NCBI GenBank assembly: GCA_002691725.1
Contig: NZIT01000046.1
Coordinates: forward strand, 1-10,844
Reading direction: 5' to 3'
DNA length: 10,844 nucleotides
Origin: SAR116 cluster bacterium
GTDB taxonomy: Bacteria > Pseudomonadota > Alphaproteobacteria > Puniceispirillales > UBA1172
In this document: positions 1 through 6,309 of the stretch, piece after piece
Layout of the letters: every line of letters begins with the position of its first letter
Numbering within the stretch: position 1 is the stretch's first letter
Position numbers and translations under genes: made by a program
Notes under the pieces: generated by a model
The model's input: only the letters and a program-made list of their open reading frames with translations
Told to the model about the DNA's origin: nothing
The model's database searches: none

Positions 1-81
1 GGCTCAATTAGCAGCGCAAGGTGAAGAATCGCTGTCAGGGTATCAAATCTCGCGGCTTGAACATGGCTTGCAATCAGCAAC
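1..81. repeat. Inverted copy of 1307-1387 (likely chimeric end)
   Basis: Bases 1-81 are the exact reverse complement of 1307-1387 (base i pairs with base 1388-i, no mismatch). The identity stops at base 82, where fructose-bisphosphatase sequence begins. The copied segment is internal to the HD-domain gene (about residues 39-66) and has no element-like ends. It lies at the very edge of the window. The most economical reading is a template-switch chimera from whole-genome amplification, or an assembly fold-back, rather than a genomic duplication. The copy should not be annotated as a second HD gene. Confidence 0.9.
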
Positions 82-798
82 CATCGAACCGACCCAGCGC
101 ATACGGTAAGCCTTGCCATAAGCGCCTTCTTTGCCTGCAAGCACTTGCCGCATCCATTCCTGAACAGGCGAAAACCAATGCTCGGCATAGGCCGCATTAA
201 TCGCGTATTCTTTTGTTTGCGTGGGGATAGAGACAGCGCCGCCAACAGCAACAAAGTTGTTTTTTCGGTCATCCAAAATAAAACATTGCGGGGCTTCATC
301 GCTGGTGAAAGCAAGAATCAAAGTTGTTTGCGGCCCATAAACAAAAAATCCAGCGGCCAGCTGATCGCGTCCGGCACAGGCGATAGGGGCATCTTGTCGC
401 GGCATTAATGAAAAAATCGTCCCGACGCTGACATTCACCGCGATATTGGATGAGCCATCAAGTGGATCGATTGCCACCATCACCTGCCCATCCTGACCTG
501 TGGCGATAGGCTCATCTTGTTCTTCGGATAGAATATGTGATGCCGCCGTATGCTTGAGATGATTGATGATGATGTCTTCAGCCAGTACATCGAGCGTCTT
601 TTGCTCATCGCCATCACTATTTTCAGCACCTGTTTCGGCGCCAAGATCATATTCAATCCCGCTCAAACGAATTGTGCTTGAAATTTCCATAGCAGCATTT
701 GCCAGTTGGCTAATAATGCCGCCAATATCCTCACCAATGCGGCCATCCGCCAGACGGTTTTTAATATAATCCTCTAATGTCATCGGGCTTTTTGTCAC
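43..798 (-). CDS. fbp: Class 1 fructose-1,6-bisphosphatase, C-terminus replaced at a chimeric junction
   Basis: This enzyme hydrolyses fructose 1,6-bisphosphate to fructose 6-phosphate and phosphate, the committed step of gluconeogenesis, in the cytosol. Family signatures visible are SEEQ (residues 91-94), the metal- and phosphate-binding DPLDGSSNI (111-119), and YRMRWVGSMVAD (231-242), which in the family continues into the active-site region. The authentic part ends at residue 242 (base 73). The last nine residues, CKPCSSREI, come from the inverted copy at 1-81, and about 90 C-terminal residues of a normal protein of roughly 330 are missing. The start is a GTG at 798 with AAAGGA a few bases upstream. 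An ATG at 783 is the alternative but has no nearby Shine-Dalgarno sequence. The gene lies 90 bp downstream of the HD-domain gene on the same strand and may share its transcript. The family call is secure. The stop at 43 is not a natural gene end. Confidence 0.9.
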   Translation of the reverse strand: MTKSPMTLEDYIKNRLADGRIGEDIGGIISQLANAAMEISSTIRLSGIEYDLGAETGAENSDGDEQKTLDVLAEDIIINHLKHTAASHILSEEQDEPIATGQDGQVMVAIDPLDGSSNIAVNVSVGTIFSLMPRQDAPIACAGRDQLAAGFFVYGPQTTLILAFTSDEAPQCFILDDRKNNFVAVGGAVSIPTQTKEYAINAAYAEHWFSPVQEWMRQVLAGKEGAYGKAYRMRWVGSMVADCKPCSSREI

Positions 799-864
799 TT
801 ATCCTTTAATAATATGCAATGTGAAATATACGATCCGCATATGTTACTTTTGATCAGCGCATAA

Positions 865-881
865 GATATCATGATGATATC
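865..881. promoter_or_regulatory. 17-bp perfect palindrome between the HD gene and fbp
   Basis: The sequence is GATATCAT-G-ATGATATC, with two 8-bp arms around a single base. It starts 8 bp past the HD gene stop and ends about 67 bp before the fbp start, in the direction of transcription. No T-run follows on the minus strand, so a rho-independent terminator is unlikely. Position and symmetry would suit an operator for fbp, but AT-rich dyads of this size also arise by chance. Confidence 0.25.
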
Positions 882-888
882 GGAAAGA

Positions 889-1503
889 TCAGTGTTGGCT
901 AGGCGGCAGACCAACAACAACACCCGGTTTAAGATGATCAGCATGCCATGCTTTTCTGCCAAATACATCATAAACCATAGGGGCAAAATGGTCTAAATCC
1001 TGCATCGCATAATTCGGGTCAAATGACATCTGATCCCAGCGTTCACAAAAATCAGCGCAGCTTTGCCAATAGGGATTATCTTTGAACTGATCACGCTCAT
1101 CTGGATTCCAGTCATAATGATGGCCATAATATTTCATCTGAAATATACCATGTTTTTCAACCACCCATGACACTTCTTCCCGCACAAAAGGGCGGATAAT
1201 TTCTGCCGCCATACGGTCGTGATTTTGTGGCGATAAGCCATCACCAATATCATGAATAAGCGCGGCAACGATCCAGTCAATATCAGCCCCGTCACGTTCT
1301 GCCCGTGTTGCTGATTGCAAGCCATGTTCAAGCCGCGAGATTTGATACCCTGACAGCGATTCTTCACCTTGCGCTGCTAATTGAGCCAGTATCCGTTTTG
1401 GGGTACCGTTAAGGTAATCCGCCTCTAGCTCATGCAGAAGCTGATAATCTTCGTATGTTCCTTCATCCATCCGCGTAAATGAAACTTGATCTGATCTATT
1501 CAT
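889..1503 (-). CDS. HD-domain metalloprotein (predicted HD phosphohydrolase, COG4341-like; PhnZ-like ligand spacing)
   Basis: This is a 204-residue soluble protein of the HD superfamily, which binds one or two metals and usually hydrolyses phosphoesters, although a branch (MIOX, PhnZ, TmpB) uses a mixed-valent diiron centre to oxidise C-H bonds. Candidate metal ligands are H60 (in RLEHGLQSA), H84-D85 (IHDIGD), H95 (NHDRMA), H118 (EKHGIF) and D157 (ERWDQ). A YYGHHY stretch follows at 125-130. The spacing of the first five ligands resembles PhnZ as I recall it. The Tyr/Glu pair that gates iron access in PhnZ is not obviously kept, although Y53 lies nearby. The ATG at 1503 has a good GGAG Shine-Dalgarno at 1511-1514, 7 nt upstream. 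fbp follows 90 bp downstream, and pckA diverges from it. No phosphonate genes are nearby, so the substrate is unknown. The HD fold is well supported and the oxygenase idea is inference. Confidence 0.85.
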   Translation of the reverse strand: MNRSDQVSFTRMDEGTYEDYQLLHELEADYLNGTPKRILAQLAAQGEESLSGYQISRLEHGLQSATRAERDGADIDWIVAALIHDIGDGLSPQNHDRMAAEIIRPFVREEVSWVVEKHGIFQMKYYGHHYDWNPDERDQFKDNPYWQSCADFCERWDQMSFDPNYAMQDLDHFAPMVYDVFGRKAWHADHLKPGVVVGLPPSQH

Positions 1504-1510
1504 TTTTCAT

Positions 1511-1514
1511 CTCC
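1511..1514 (-). promoter_or_regulatory. Shine-Dalgarno GGAG of the HD gene
   Basis: GGAG lies 7 nt before the ATG at 1503 and fixes that start. Confidence 0.7.
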
Positions 1515-1572
1515 ACATTGCTTCTGTAAAAAAGGTATAGATAAGAATCCGCGATGGCAATATCTAAACGTC

Positions 1573-1602
1573 TTTACAACTGCGCTATCACATCATTATA
1601 TT
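1573..1602 (+). promoter_or_regulatory. Candidate sigma-70-type promoter for pckA
   Basis: TTTACA at 1573-1578 and TATATT at 1597-1602 are separated by 18 bp, in the 131-bp divergent gap upstream of pckA. Transcription would start near 1609 and leave a leader of about 25 nt. Each hexamer misses the consensus at one position. The string TCTTTACAA occurs at 1571-1579 and again at 1611-1619, and the second copy lies in the leader. This is a visual match only. Confidence 0.4.
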
Positions 1603-1634
1603 ATCGTACCTCTTTACAAACAGAATAAGACATC

Positions 1635-3245
1635 ATGAGCAAAATTACAGATTATTTGAATTCCATTGGGATCACCAATGTCGTTGAGGTTTTACATAAC
1701 CCTGCTTACGACACCCTTTACGCGGAAGAAACCAACCCTGAGCTTGCTGGCTATGAGCGCGGCGTTGTATCAGAGCTAGGGGCTGTTAATGTTCTGACTG
1801 GTGAATACACAGGGCGCTCGCCAAAAGATAAGTATATCACCATGGATGATAGCACGCGCGACACATTTTGGTGGAATGGTGAGATCAAGAATGACAATAA
1901 ACCCATCACACCGGATGTCTGGACAGAGCTTAAGCAAGCCGCCACCGATCAGCTATCGGGTAAGCGGCTTTTTGTTATTGATGCCTTTTGCGGCGCTAGC
2001 GAGGACACGAGACTAAGTGTCCGTTTCGTCATGGAAGTGGCGTGGCAGGCGCATTTCGTCAAAAATATGTTTATCCGCCCTAATGCCGATGAGCTTGCCG
2101 CCTTCACACCCGATTTTGTCGTTGTTAATGCATCTAAAACAGGGTTTGCCGATTACGCTAAACATGGCCTTAACTCTGAAACTTTCATTGCCTTCAACCT
2201 GACCGAAAATATGCAAATTATTGGCGGTAGCTGGTATGGCGGTGAGATGAAAAAAGGCATGTTTTCGCTGATGAATTATCTCCTGCCACGGCGCGGCATT
2301 GCCTCCATGCATTGCTCTGCCAATATGGGGCATGGCGGTGATACAGCATTGTTTTTCGGGCTTTCCGGAACAGGTAAGACAACGCTATCAGCTGATCCAG
2401 ATCGCTTGCTAATCGGTGATGACGAACATGGCTGGGATGATCATGGGATTTTCAATTTTGAAGGTGGCTGTTATGCAAAAACCATCAATCTTGACCCCGA
2501 AAAAGAGCCTGATATTTATGCCGCGGTCAAACGCGATGCCTTGCTTGAGAATGTTGTTGTTAGCGATGATGGCAAGATAGATTTTGATGATGACGCCTTG
2601 ACCAGTAATGGCCGTGTATCCTATCCGATTGAACATATTACCAACCGTGTCCAGCCCGTATCCAAGGGCGATCATCCTAAACGTGTTATTTTCCTGACCG
2701 CCGATGCTTTTGGTGTTTTCCCGCCAGTTAGCGTTTTGAGCCATGAGCAAATGCAATATCATTTCCTGTCTGGTTTTACAGCAAAAATGGCTGGAACAGA
2801 ACGCGGTCTAACCACATCAGCGCCAACCTTTTCGGCATGTTTTGGTGCCGCTTTCCTAAGCCTTCATCCGACCGTTTATGCTGAGGTGCTGAATAAGCGC
2901 ATGATTGATGCTGGCGCCCAGGCCTATCTGATCAACACTGGCTGGAACGGCAAGTCTGAGCGCATATCTTTAAAAGACACACGCGCCATTATCAAAGCCG
3001 TGCTGGAAGGCGCGCTTGATGGCGAAAGCACAACGAGCCTACCTATTTTCAATCTTGCTATGCCGCAGCATGTGCCGGGTGTTGATACATCTATTCTTGA
3101 TCCACGCAACAGTTATGATGATGTTGAGCAGTGGCAAGACAAAGCCAATGATCTGGCCAAATTGTTTATCAGTAATTTTGAAAAGTTCACGAACACGCCA
3201 GCAGGTTCAGCCCTCGTCGCGGCAGGCCCTGTTATCAGCACATAA
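1635..3245 (+). CDS. pckA: Phosphoenolpyruvate carboxykinase (ATP)
   Basis: This cytosolic enzyme converts oxaloacetate plus ATP to phosphoenolpyruvate, CO2 and ADP, drawing carbon from the TCA cycle into gluconeogenesis. The 536 residues match the usual length of the ATP-dependent family. Visible landmarks, in order, are TGRSPKDK (59-66, with the substrate-binding Arg61), [12 protein letters not shown] (197-208, with Tyr201 and the Lys206/207 region), the metal-ligand His226 in SMHCSANMG, the P-loop GLSGTGKTT (242-250), the metal-binding GDDEHGW (261-267), Arg327 in NGRVSYP, and [13 protein letters not shown] (379-390). Nothing is missing. The ATG at 1635 is chosen because the family begins close to this point, although its Shine-Dalgarno is poor. 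pckA is divergent from the HD gene and converges on the YbaK gene, whose stop is 49 bp away. With fbp it makes this end of the window gluconeogenic. Confidence 0.97.
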   Translation: MSKITDYLNSIGITNVVEVLHNPAYDTLYAEETNPELAGYERGVVSELGAVNVLTGEYTGRSPKDKYITMDDSTRDTFWWNGEIKNDNKPITPDVWTELKQAATDQLSGKRLFVIDAFCGASEDTRLSVRFVMEVAWQAHFVKNMFIRPNADELAAFTPDFVVVNASKTGFADYAKHGLNSETFIAFNLTENMQIIGGSWYGGEMKKGMFSLMNYLLPRRGIASMHCSANMGHGGDTALFFGLSGTGKTTLSADPDRLLIGDDEHGWDDHGIFNFEGGCYAKTINLDPEKEPDIYAAVKRDALLENVVVSDDGKIDFDDDALTSNGRVSYPIEHITNRVQPVSKGDHPKRVIFLTADAFGVFPPVSVLSHEQMQYHFLSGFTAKMAGTERGLTTSAPTFSACFGAAFLSLHPTVYAEVLNKRMIDAGAQAYLINTGWNGKSERISLKDTRAIIKAVLEGALDGESTTSLPIFNLAMPQHVPGVDTSILDPRNSYDDVEQWQDKANDLAKLFISNFEKFTNTPAGSALVAAGPVIST

Positions 3246-3294
3246 TCATCAGGCTTGAGGCTGTTTATTTAGAAAACCCCTGATTGCAGTAGCA

Positions 3295-3801
3295 TTATTT
3301 GGCTAGATCGCCAGTAATGCGGCCAGGGATAATTTGTGCCAATTCATCAAAACTTAAACCAACCACAAGATGCGTATGACCAGCAGATGCCCAGACACGA
3401 TCAAAGCGTCCTAACGCGCTATCTATCAAAATGGTGATGTCCTCGTTAAGCCCTATGGGTGACACCGCGCCGATAGAATATCCAGTCACCTCTTTGACAT
3501 AATTAGCATCCGGCCGTTTTGGCTTGCCGTCAATAGCGGCAAGATCAGATAGCGCTTCAACAATACATTGGCGATCACCGCTGACTAAAGCCGCAATCGT
3601 CCAGATTTTACCTGTCGCGATCTCATCAATCGTAAAGATCAGGGTTTTGACGATTGCGCCGACTTCAACGCCTATAGCAGCAGCAGCTTCCATGGCACTG
3701 CGTGACGTCTCAGTAAGCTGAAGCAAGCGGTCTTCTAACCCTGCTTCAGCTATACACGCGCGGACATGTCTGGTCGCTTTGGTATTAACGTCATCCATCA
3801 T
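3295..3801 (-). CDS. YbaK/EbsC-family aminoacyl-tRNA deacylase
   Basis: This is a stand-alone 168-residue domain of the YbaK/ProRS-INS family, whose members hydrolyse mischarged tRNAs (Cys-tRNAPro by YbaK; Ala-tRNAPro and others by ProX-type enzymes) as a trans-editing step. Family features are the conserved lysine in IVKTLIF (50-56), ALVSGDRQ (71-78), the TGYSIGAVSPIGL loop (106-118) and DSALGRFDRVWASAGHTH near 127-144. The whole domain is present. Two ATG codons in tandem (3801 and 3798) could start it. AGGCG at 3806-3810 stands 4 nt from the first and 7 nt from the second, so 3798 is slightly favoured. It is the third gene of the minus-strand operon, 25 bp after the ureohydrolase stop. No functional tie to the two catabolic genes is evident. 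The amino-acid specificity cannot be told from the sequence. Confidence 0.88.
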   Translation of the reverse strand: MMDDVNTKATRHVRACIAEAGLEDRLLQLTETSRSAMEAAAAIGVEVGAIVKTLIFTIDEIATGKIWTIAALVSGDRQCIVEALSDLAAIDGKPKRPDANYVKEVTGYSIGAVSPIGLNEDITILIDSALGRFDRVWASAGHTHLVVGLSFDELAQIIPGRITGDLAK

Positions 3802-3805
3802 TGAT

Positions 3806-3830
3806 CGCCTGAATTAGCCGCCTGAATTAG
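3806..3830. repeat. Tandem duplication at the ureohydrolase/YbaK junction
   Basis: CGCCTGAATTAG occurs at 3806-3817 and again at 3819-3830, a tandem duplication with a 13-bp period. On the minus strand each copy reads CTAATTCAGGCG. One copy contains the ureohydrolase stop codon TAA, and the other supplies the AGGCG Shine-Dalgarno of the YbaK gene. Most likely this is recent slippage that widened the intergenic gap. Confidence 0.8.
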
Positions 3831-4801
3831 TTACGTTGATCCACCGCCACTGCAAGCATACATAGTATCTCAAACATCATTGAAACGCCTACCCAAGCGG
3901 TATTGCCGCTTTCATCAAATGGCGGTGATACCTCAACCAAATCTGCCCCGATCAAGTTAAGGCCTTTCAGTTGACGAACAAGCAGCTGCGCTTCTCTGGT
4001 TGTAAATCCGCCAATCTCAGGAGTCCCTGTTCCAGGGGCAAAGGCGGGATCAATGCAGTCAATATCAAAGCTGACATAGGTTGGCTGATCACCAACAATG
4101 GATCGTGCCTGCTTCATCACATCAGCAATAGTTTGATCAGCAAACTCATCCATAGTGATGATGGTAACGCCATTAGCACGCCCCCATTCGATGTCCTCGC
4201 CGTCATACATCGTGCCGCGAATACCAATTTGAACAACCCGTTTCGGGTCAAGCAAGCCTTCTTCTATCGCGCGTCTGAACGGCGTTCCATGCGTATATTT
4301 GAAGCCATCAAAATAGCTGTCAAACAAATCGGTATGGGCATCAAAATGGATCATGCCAACAGGCGCATCACTGGCGATACCGCGAAGCACTGGCAAGGAT
4401 ACCAAATGATCACCACCTGCCGTCATTGGCGTGATACCGCGTGATTTAACGTCTTTATAAAACGCCGTCACCCGTTCCATCGTATCGTTCAGATCAGCCG
4501 GATTAATCGGACAGTCACCCATATCCGCGCAATTCACCATTTTGAAAGGTGAGATATGTGAGACCGGATGCGTTGCTCTGATCATGGTAGACAGATCACG
4601 CAACTGCCGAGGGCCATGCCGCGCACCCGGACGATTAGTCGTGCCGCCATCCCATGGCACACCAACAATACCAATATCAACATCACCAATGCGGTCGTGA
4701 CTATCCTCAACAACAGGCAGGCGCATGAAACTAGGCACACCAGCAAATCGCGGCAAAACAGCGCCTGATACAGGCTCAAAAAAAGGATCGTTTTTCATCA
4801 T
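3827..4801 (-). CDS. Ureohydrolase, guanidinopropionase/guanidinobutyrase-like (agmatinase family)
   Basis: This is a dinuclear-manganese hydrolase of the arginase/agmatinase fold, which splits a guanidino compound into urea and an amine. The metal-binding signatures are complete: GGDH (129-132, H132), HFDAHTD (152-158; D154, H156, D158) and SFDIDCIDPAFAPGTGTPE (244-262; D246, D248). H171 in THGTPFRRA and E290 in DLVEVSPPFD complete the active site. The N-terminal PRFAGVPSFMRLP, the GVPWDGGTTNRPGARHGPR segment and HGTPFRRAIEEGLLDP recall GpuA/GbuA-type guanidino-acid hydrolases of Pseudomonas more than classic agmatinase. That comparison is from memory. The 324 residues fit the family. ATG codons stand at 4801 and 4798. 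GAGGG at 4804-4808 overlaps the upstream stop and is 5 nt from the second, which is probably used. Only 6 bp separate it from the aldehyde dehydrogenase, implying translational coupling. Agmatine remains a possible substrate. Confidence 0.92.
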   Translation of the reverse strand: MMKNDPFFEPVSGAVLPRFAGVPSFMRLPVVEDSHDRIGDVDIGIVGVPWDGGTTNRPGARHGPRQLRDLSTMIRATHPVSHISPFKMVNCADMGDCPINPADLNDTMERVTAFYKDVKSRGITPMTAGGDHLVSLPVLRGIASDAPVGMIHFDAHTDLFDSYFDGFKYTHGTPFRRAIEEGLLDPKRVVQIGIRGTMYDGEDIEWGRANGVTIITMDEFADQTIADVMKQARSIVGDQPTYVSFDIDCIDPAFAPGTGTPEIGGFTTREAQLLVRQLKGLNLIGADLVEVSPPFDESGNTAWVGVSMMFEILCMLAVAVDQRN

Positions 4802-4803
4802 TT

Positions 4804-4808
4804 CCCTC
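4804..4808 (-). promoter_or_regulatory. Shine-Dalgarno of the ureohydrolase overlapping the upstream stop codon
   Basis: GAGGG overlaps the final G of the aldehyde dehydrogenase TAG. It lies 2 nt from the ATG at 4801 and 5 nt from the ATG at 4798, favouring the second. The arrangement is typical of translationally coupled genes. Confidence 0.65.
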
Positions 4809-6247
4809 TATTCATCCAATGCTATATAAGTTGCTTTGACATCGCTATAACCTTCCAGAGCAAATAGCGATGATTCTCGACCAAAACCAGACCCTTTGAC
4901 ACCACCAAATGGCAGATCAGGCGGGATCAGGTTATAAGTATTCACCCAGACATTTCCTGCATCAAGGCGGTCAGCCATGCGATGCGCGCGTGCCAGATCG
5001 CGTGTTACCAATCCAGCCCCCAATCCATAAGGCGTAGCATTGGCACGGCTTATCACCTCATCTTCGTCATCAAAGACCAGGACGCTCATCACCGGGCCAA
5101 AAATCTCATCCCTGACGACGGTCATATCATCCTGACATTCTGTCAATATTGTTGGCTCAACAAAATAGCCATTTTCAAAGCCTTGCGGCCGAACTCTTTG
5201 CCCGCCAACAGCACATTTAGCGCCTTCCTCAAGGCCTTTGGCAATCATGCCCATGACTTTGCCCAAATGATCCTCAGAAATCAGCGCCCCAATATCAACA
5301 TCATCAGCCATGGGATCACCGACTTTAAGCGCGGCGGTTTTTTTAACCATTCGCGCGATTAACTCCTTAGCGATTGAACGGTGAACAAAAACTCTGGTCG
5401 CGTTGGAGCAGACCTCGCCAGCCGTATAAAAATTAGCCGCCATCGCCAATTCAACCGCCTTATCAAGATCAGCATCGGCGCAGATAATCAATGGCGCTTT
5501 GCCGCCCAGCTCAAGCGTCACCCGCTTTAAGGTATCGGCTGATTGCTTCATAATAATGCGGCCAGTATCAACGCCGCCAGTCAAAGACACTTTTGCAATG
5601 CCGGGATGCGCGCAAATCGCCTGCCCCATCCGATAGTCACCATGAATAATATTCATCAAGCCTTTCGGCAGCCCTGCATCTTCCATGATGGCGGCAATAC
5701 GCATTGATACAAGCGGTGTCATTTCAGACGGCTTGAGAATGAAAGCATTGCCCATCGCCAGCGCTGGCGCCGATTTCCAGAGCGCAATCTGCGCCGGATA
5801 ATTCCATGCCCCAATGCCTGCACATCCCCCCAGCGGAACCCGCCGCGAATAGCCGATAGCCCCCGGCCATTGGTGCTGAACGCCTGTATAGGTCATGATC
5901 GCCGCACCAAAATATTCAAGCGCATCAGGCCCTGATGGAACATCACCGCTCGCCGCTTCAGCATAGACTTTACCAACATCCTGGACTTCTAGTCGGGACA
6001 GCTCATCATTGGCATCACGCAAGGCATGCGCCGCCCTGATCATGATCTGGCCACGCTCCTGAATGGATTGCGCTGCCCATAGTTTCTGGGCTTCACTCGC
6101 CTTGGCAACCGCTTCATCAAGCATCTCAGTTGAGGCACATGATACTTTAGCAATAACCTCACCTGTGGCTGGATAATGCTTATCAATATAGCTTCCATTG
6201 CCATCGACCAATGATCCGGCAATATGATTTTTGATAATATTCGTCAT
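4808..6247 (-). CDS. Aldehyde dehydrogenase, betaine/aminoaldehyde type (BetB/KauB-like)
   Basis: This is an NAD(P)-dependent enzyme that oxidises an aldehyde, typically betaine aldehyde or an omega-amino or guanidino aldehyde, to the acid in the cytosol. Counting from the chosen start, it has CAGIGAWNYP (142-151, with the oxyanion Asn149), Lys172 in ILKPSE, the cofactor loop LTGGVDTG (222-229), the general base Glu246 in TLELGGKAP, the nucleophile Cys280 in AGEVCSN, and EIFGPV (381-386). The catalytic set is complete. The CAGIGAWNYP block and the WKSAPALAMGN stretch after it are typical of BetB. I chose the ATG at 6247, giving 479 residues, because GAGGA lies 10 nt upstream. An ATG at 6271 would add 8 residues but has no Shine-Dalgarno. 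It is the first gene of the operon with the ureohydrolase and YbaK genes. No choline dehydrogenase or betaine transporter is nearby, so a guanidino- or aminobutyraldehyde role is as likely as betaine synthesis. Confidence 0.93.
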   Translation of the reverse strand: MTNIIKNHIAGSLVDGNGSYIDKHYPATGEVIAKVSCASTEMLDEAVAKASEAQKLWAAQSIQERGQIMIRAAHALRDANDELSRLEVQDVGKVYAEAASGDVPSGPDALEYFGAAIMTYTGVQHQWPGAIGYSRRVPLGGCAGIGAWNYPAQIALWKSAPALAMGNAFILKPSEMTPLVSMRIAAIMEDAGLPKGLMNIIHGDYRMGQAICAHPGIAKVSLTGGVDTGRIIMKQSADTLKRVTLELGGKAPLIICADADLDKAVELAMAANFYTAGEVCSNATRVFVHRSIAKELIARMVKKTAALKVGDPMADDVDIGALISEDHLGKVMGMIAKGLEEGAKCAVGGQRVRPQGFENGYFVEPTILTECQDDMTVVRDEIFGPVMSVLVFDDEDEVISRANATPYGLGAGLVTRDLARAHRMADRLDAGNVWVNTYNLIPPDLPFGGVKGSGFGRESSLFALEGYSDVKATYIALDE

Positions 6248-6257
6248 TGTTACTTGA

Positions 6258-6262
6258 TCCTC
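6258..6262 (-). promoter_or_regulatory. Shine-Dalgarno deciding the aldehyde dehydrogenase start
   Basis: GAGGA lies 10 nt upstream of the ATG at 6247 and downstream of the alternative ATG at 6271, so it supports the shorter protein. Confidence 0.6.
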
Positions 6263-6298
6263 TAAATGCATTCACGATACCATAAGTTTCTATATAAG

Positions 6299-6303
6299 AA
6301 AGG
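6299..6303 (+). promoter_or_regulatory. Shine-Dalgarno of the histone-deacetylase-like gene
   Basis: AAAGG lies 6 nt before the ATG at 6310. It sits in the 62-bp gap shared with the divergent aldehyde dehydrogenase, which must hold both promoters. TATATA at 6291-6296 is a possible -10 element, but no -35 partner is convincing. Confidence 0.55.
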
Positions 6304-6309
6304 CATAAG

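Noticed and set aside
1..81. Second, partial copy of the HD-domain gene
   Set aside because: The identity is perfect, inverted, lacks gene ends and stops inside another gene at the window edge. A chimera explains it better than a paralogue.
145..408. Plus-strand reading frame antisense to the phosphatase gene
   Set aside because: It lies wholly opposite a well-recognised conserved gene and has no family features. The same holds for the other long antisense frames across pckA, the ureohydrolase, the aldehyde dehydrogenase and the CoA-transferase.
795..986. 63-residue minus-strand frame spanning the HD-gene end and the gap to fbp
   Set aside because: It overlaps the HD-gene C-terminus out of frame and the fbp start, with no good ribosome site or recognisable motif.
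3248..3284. Terminator after pckA formed by ATCAGG and CCTGAT
   Set aside because: Only six base pairs close a loop of about 25 nt, with no adjacent T-run.
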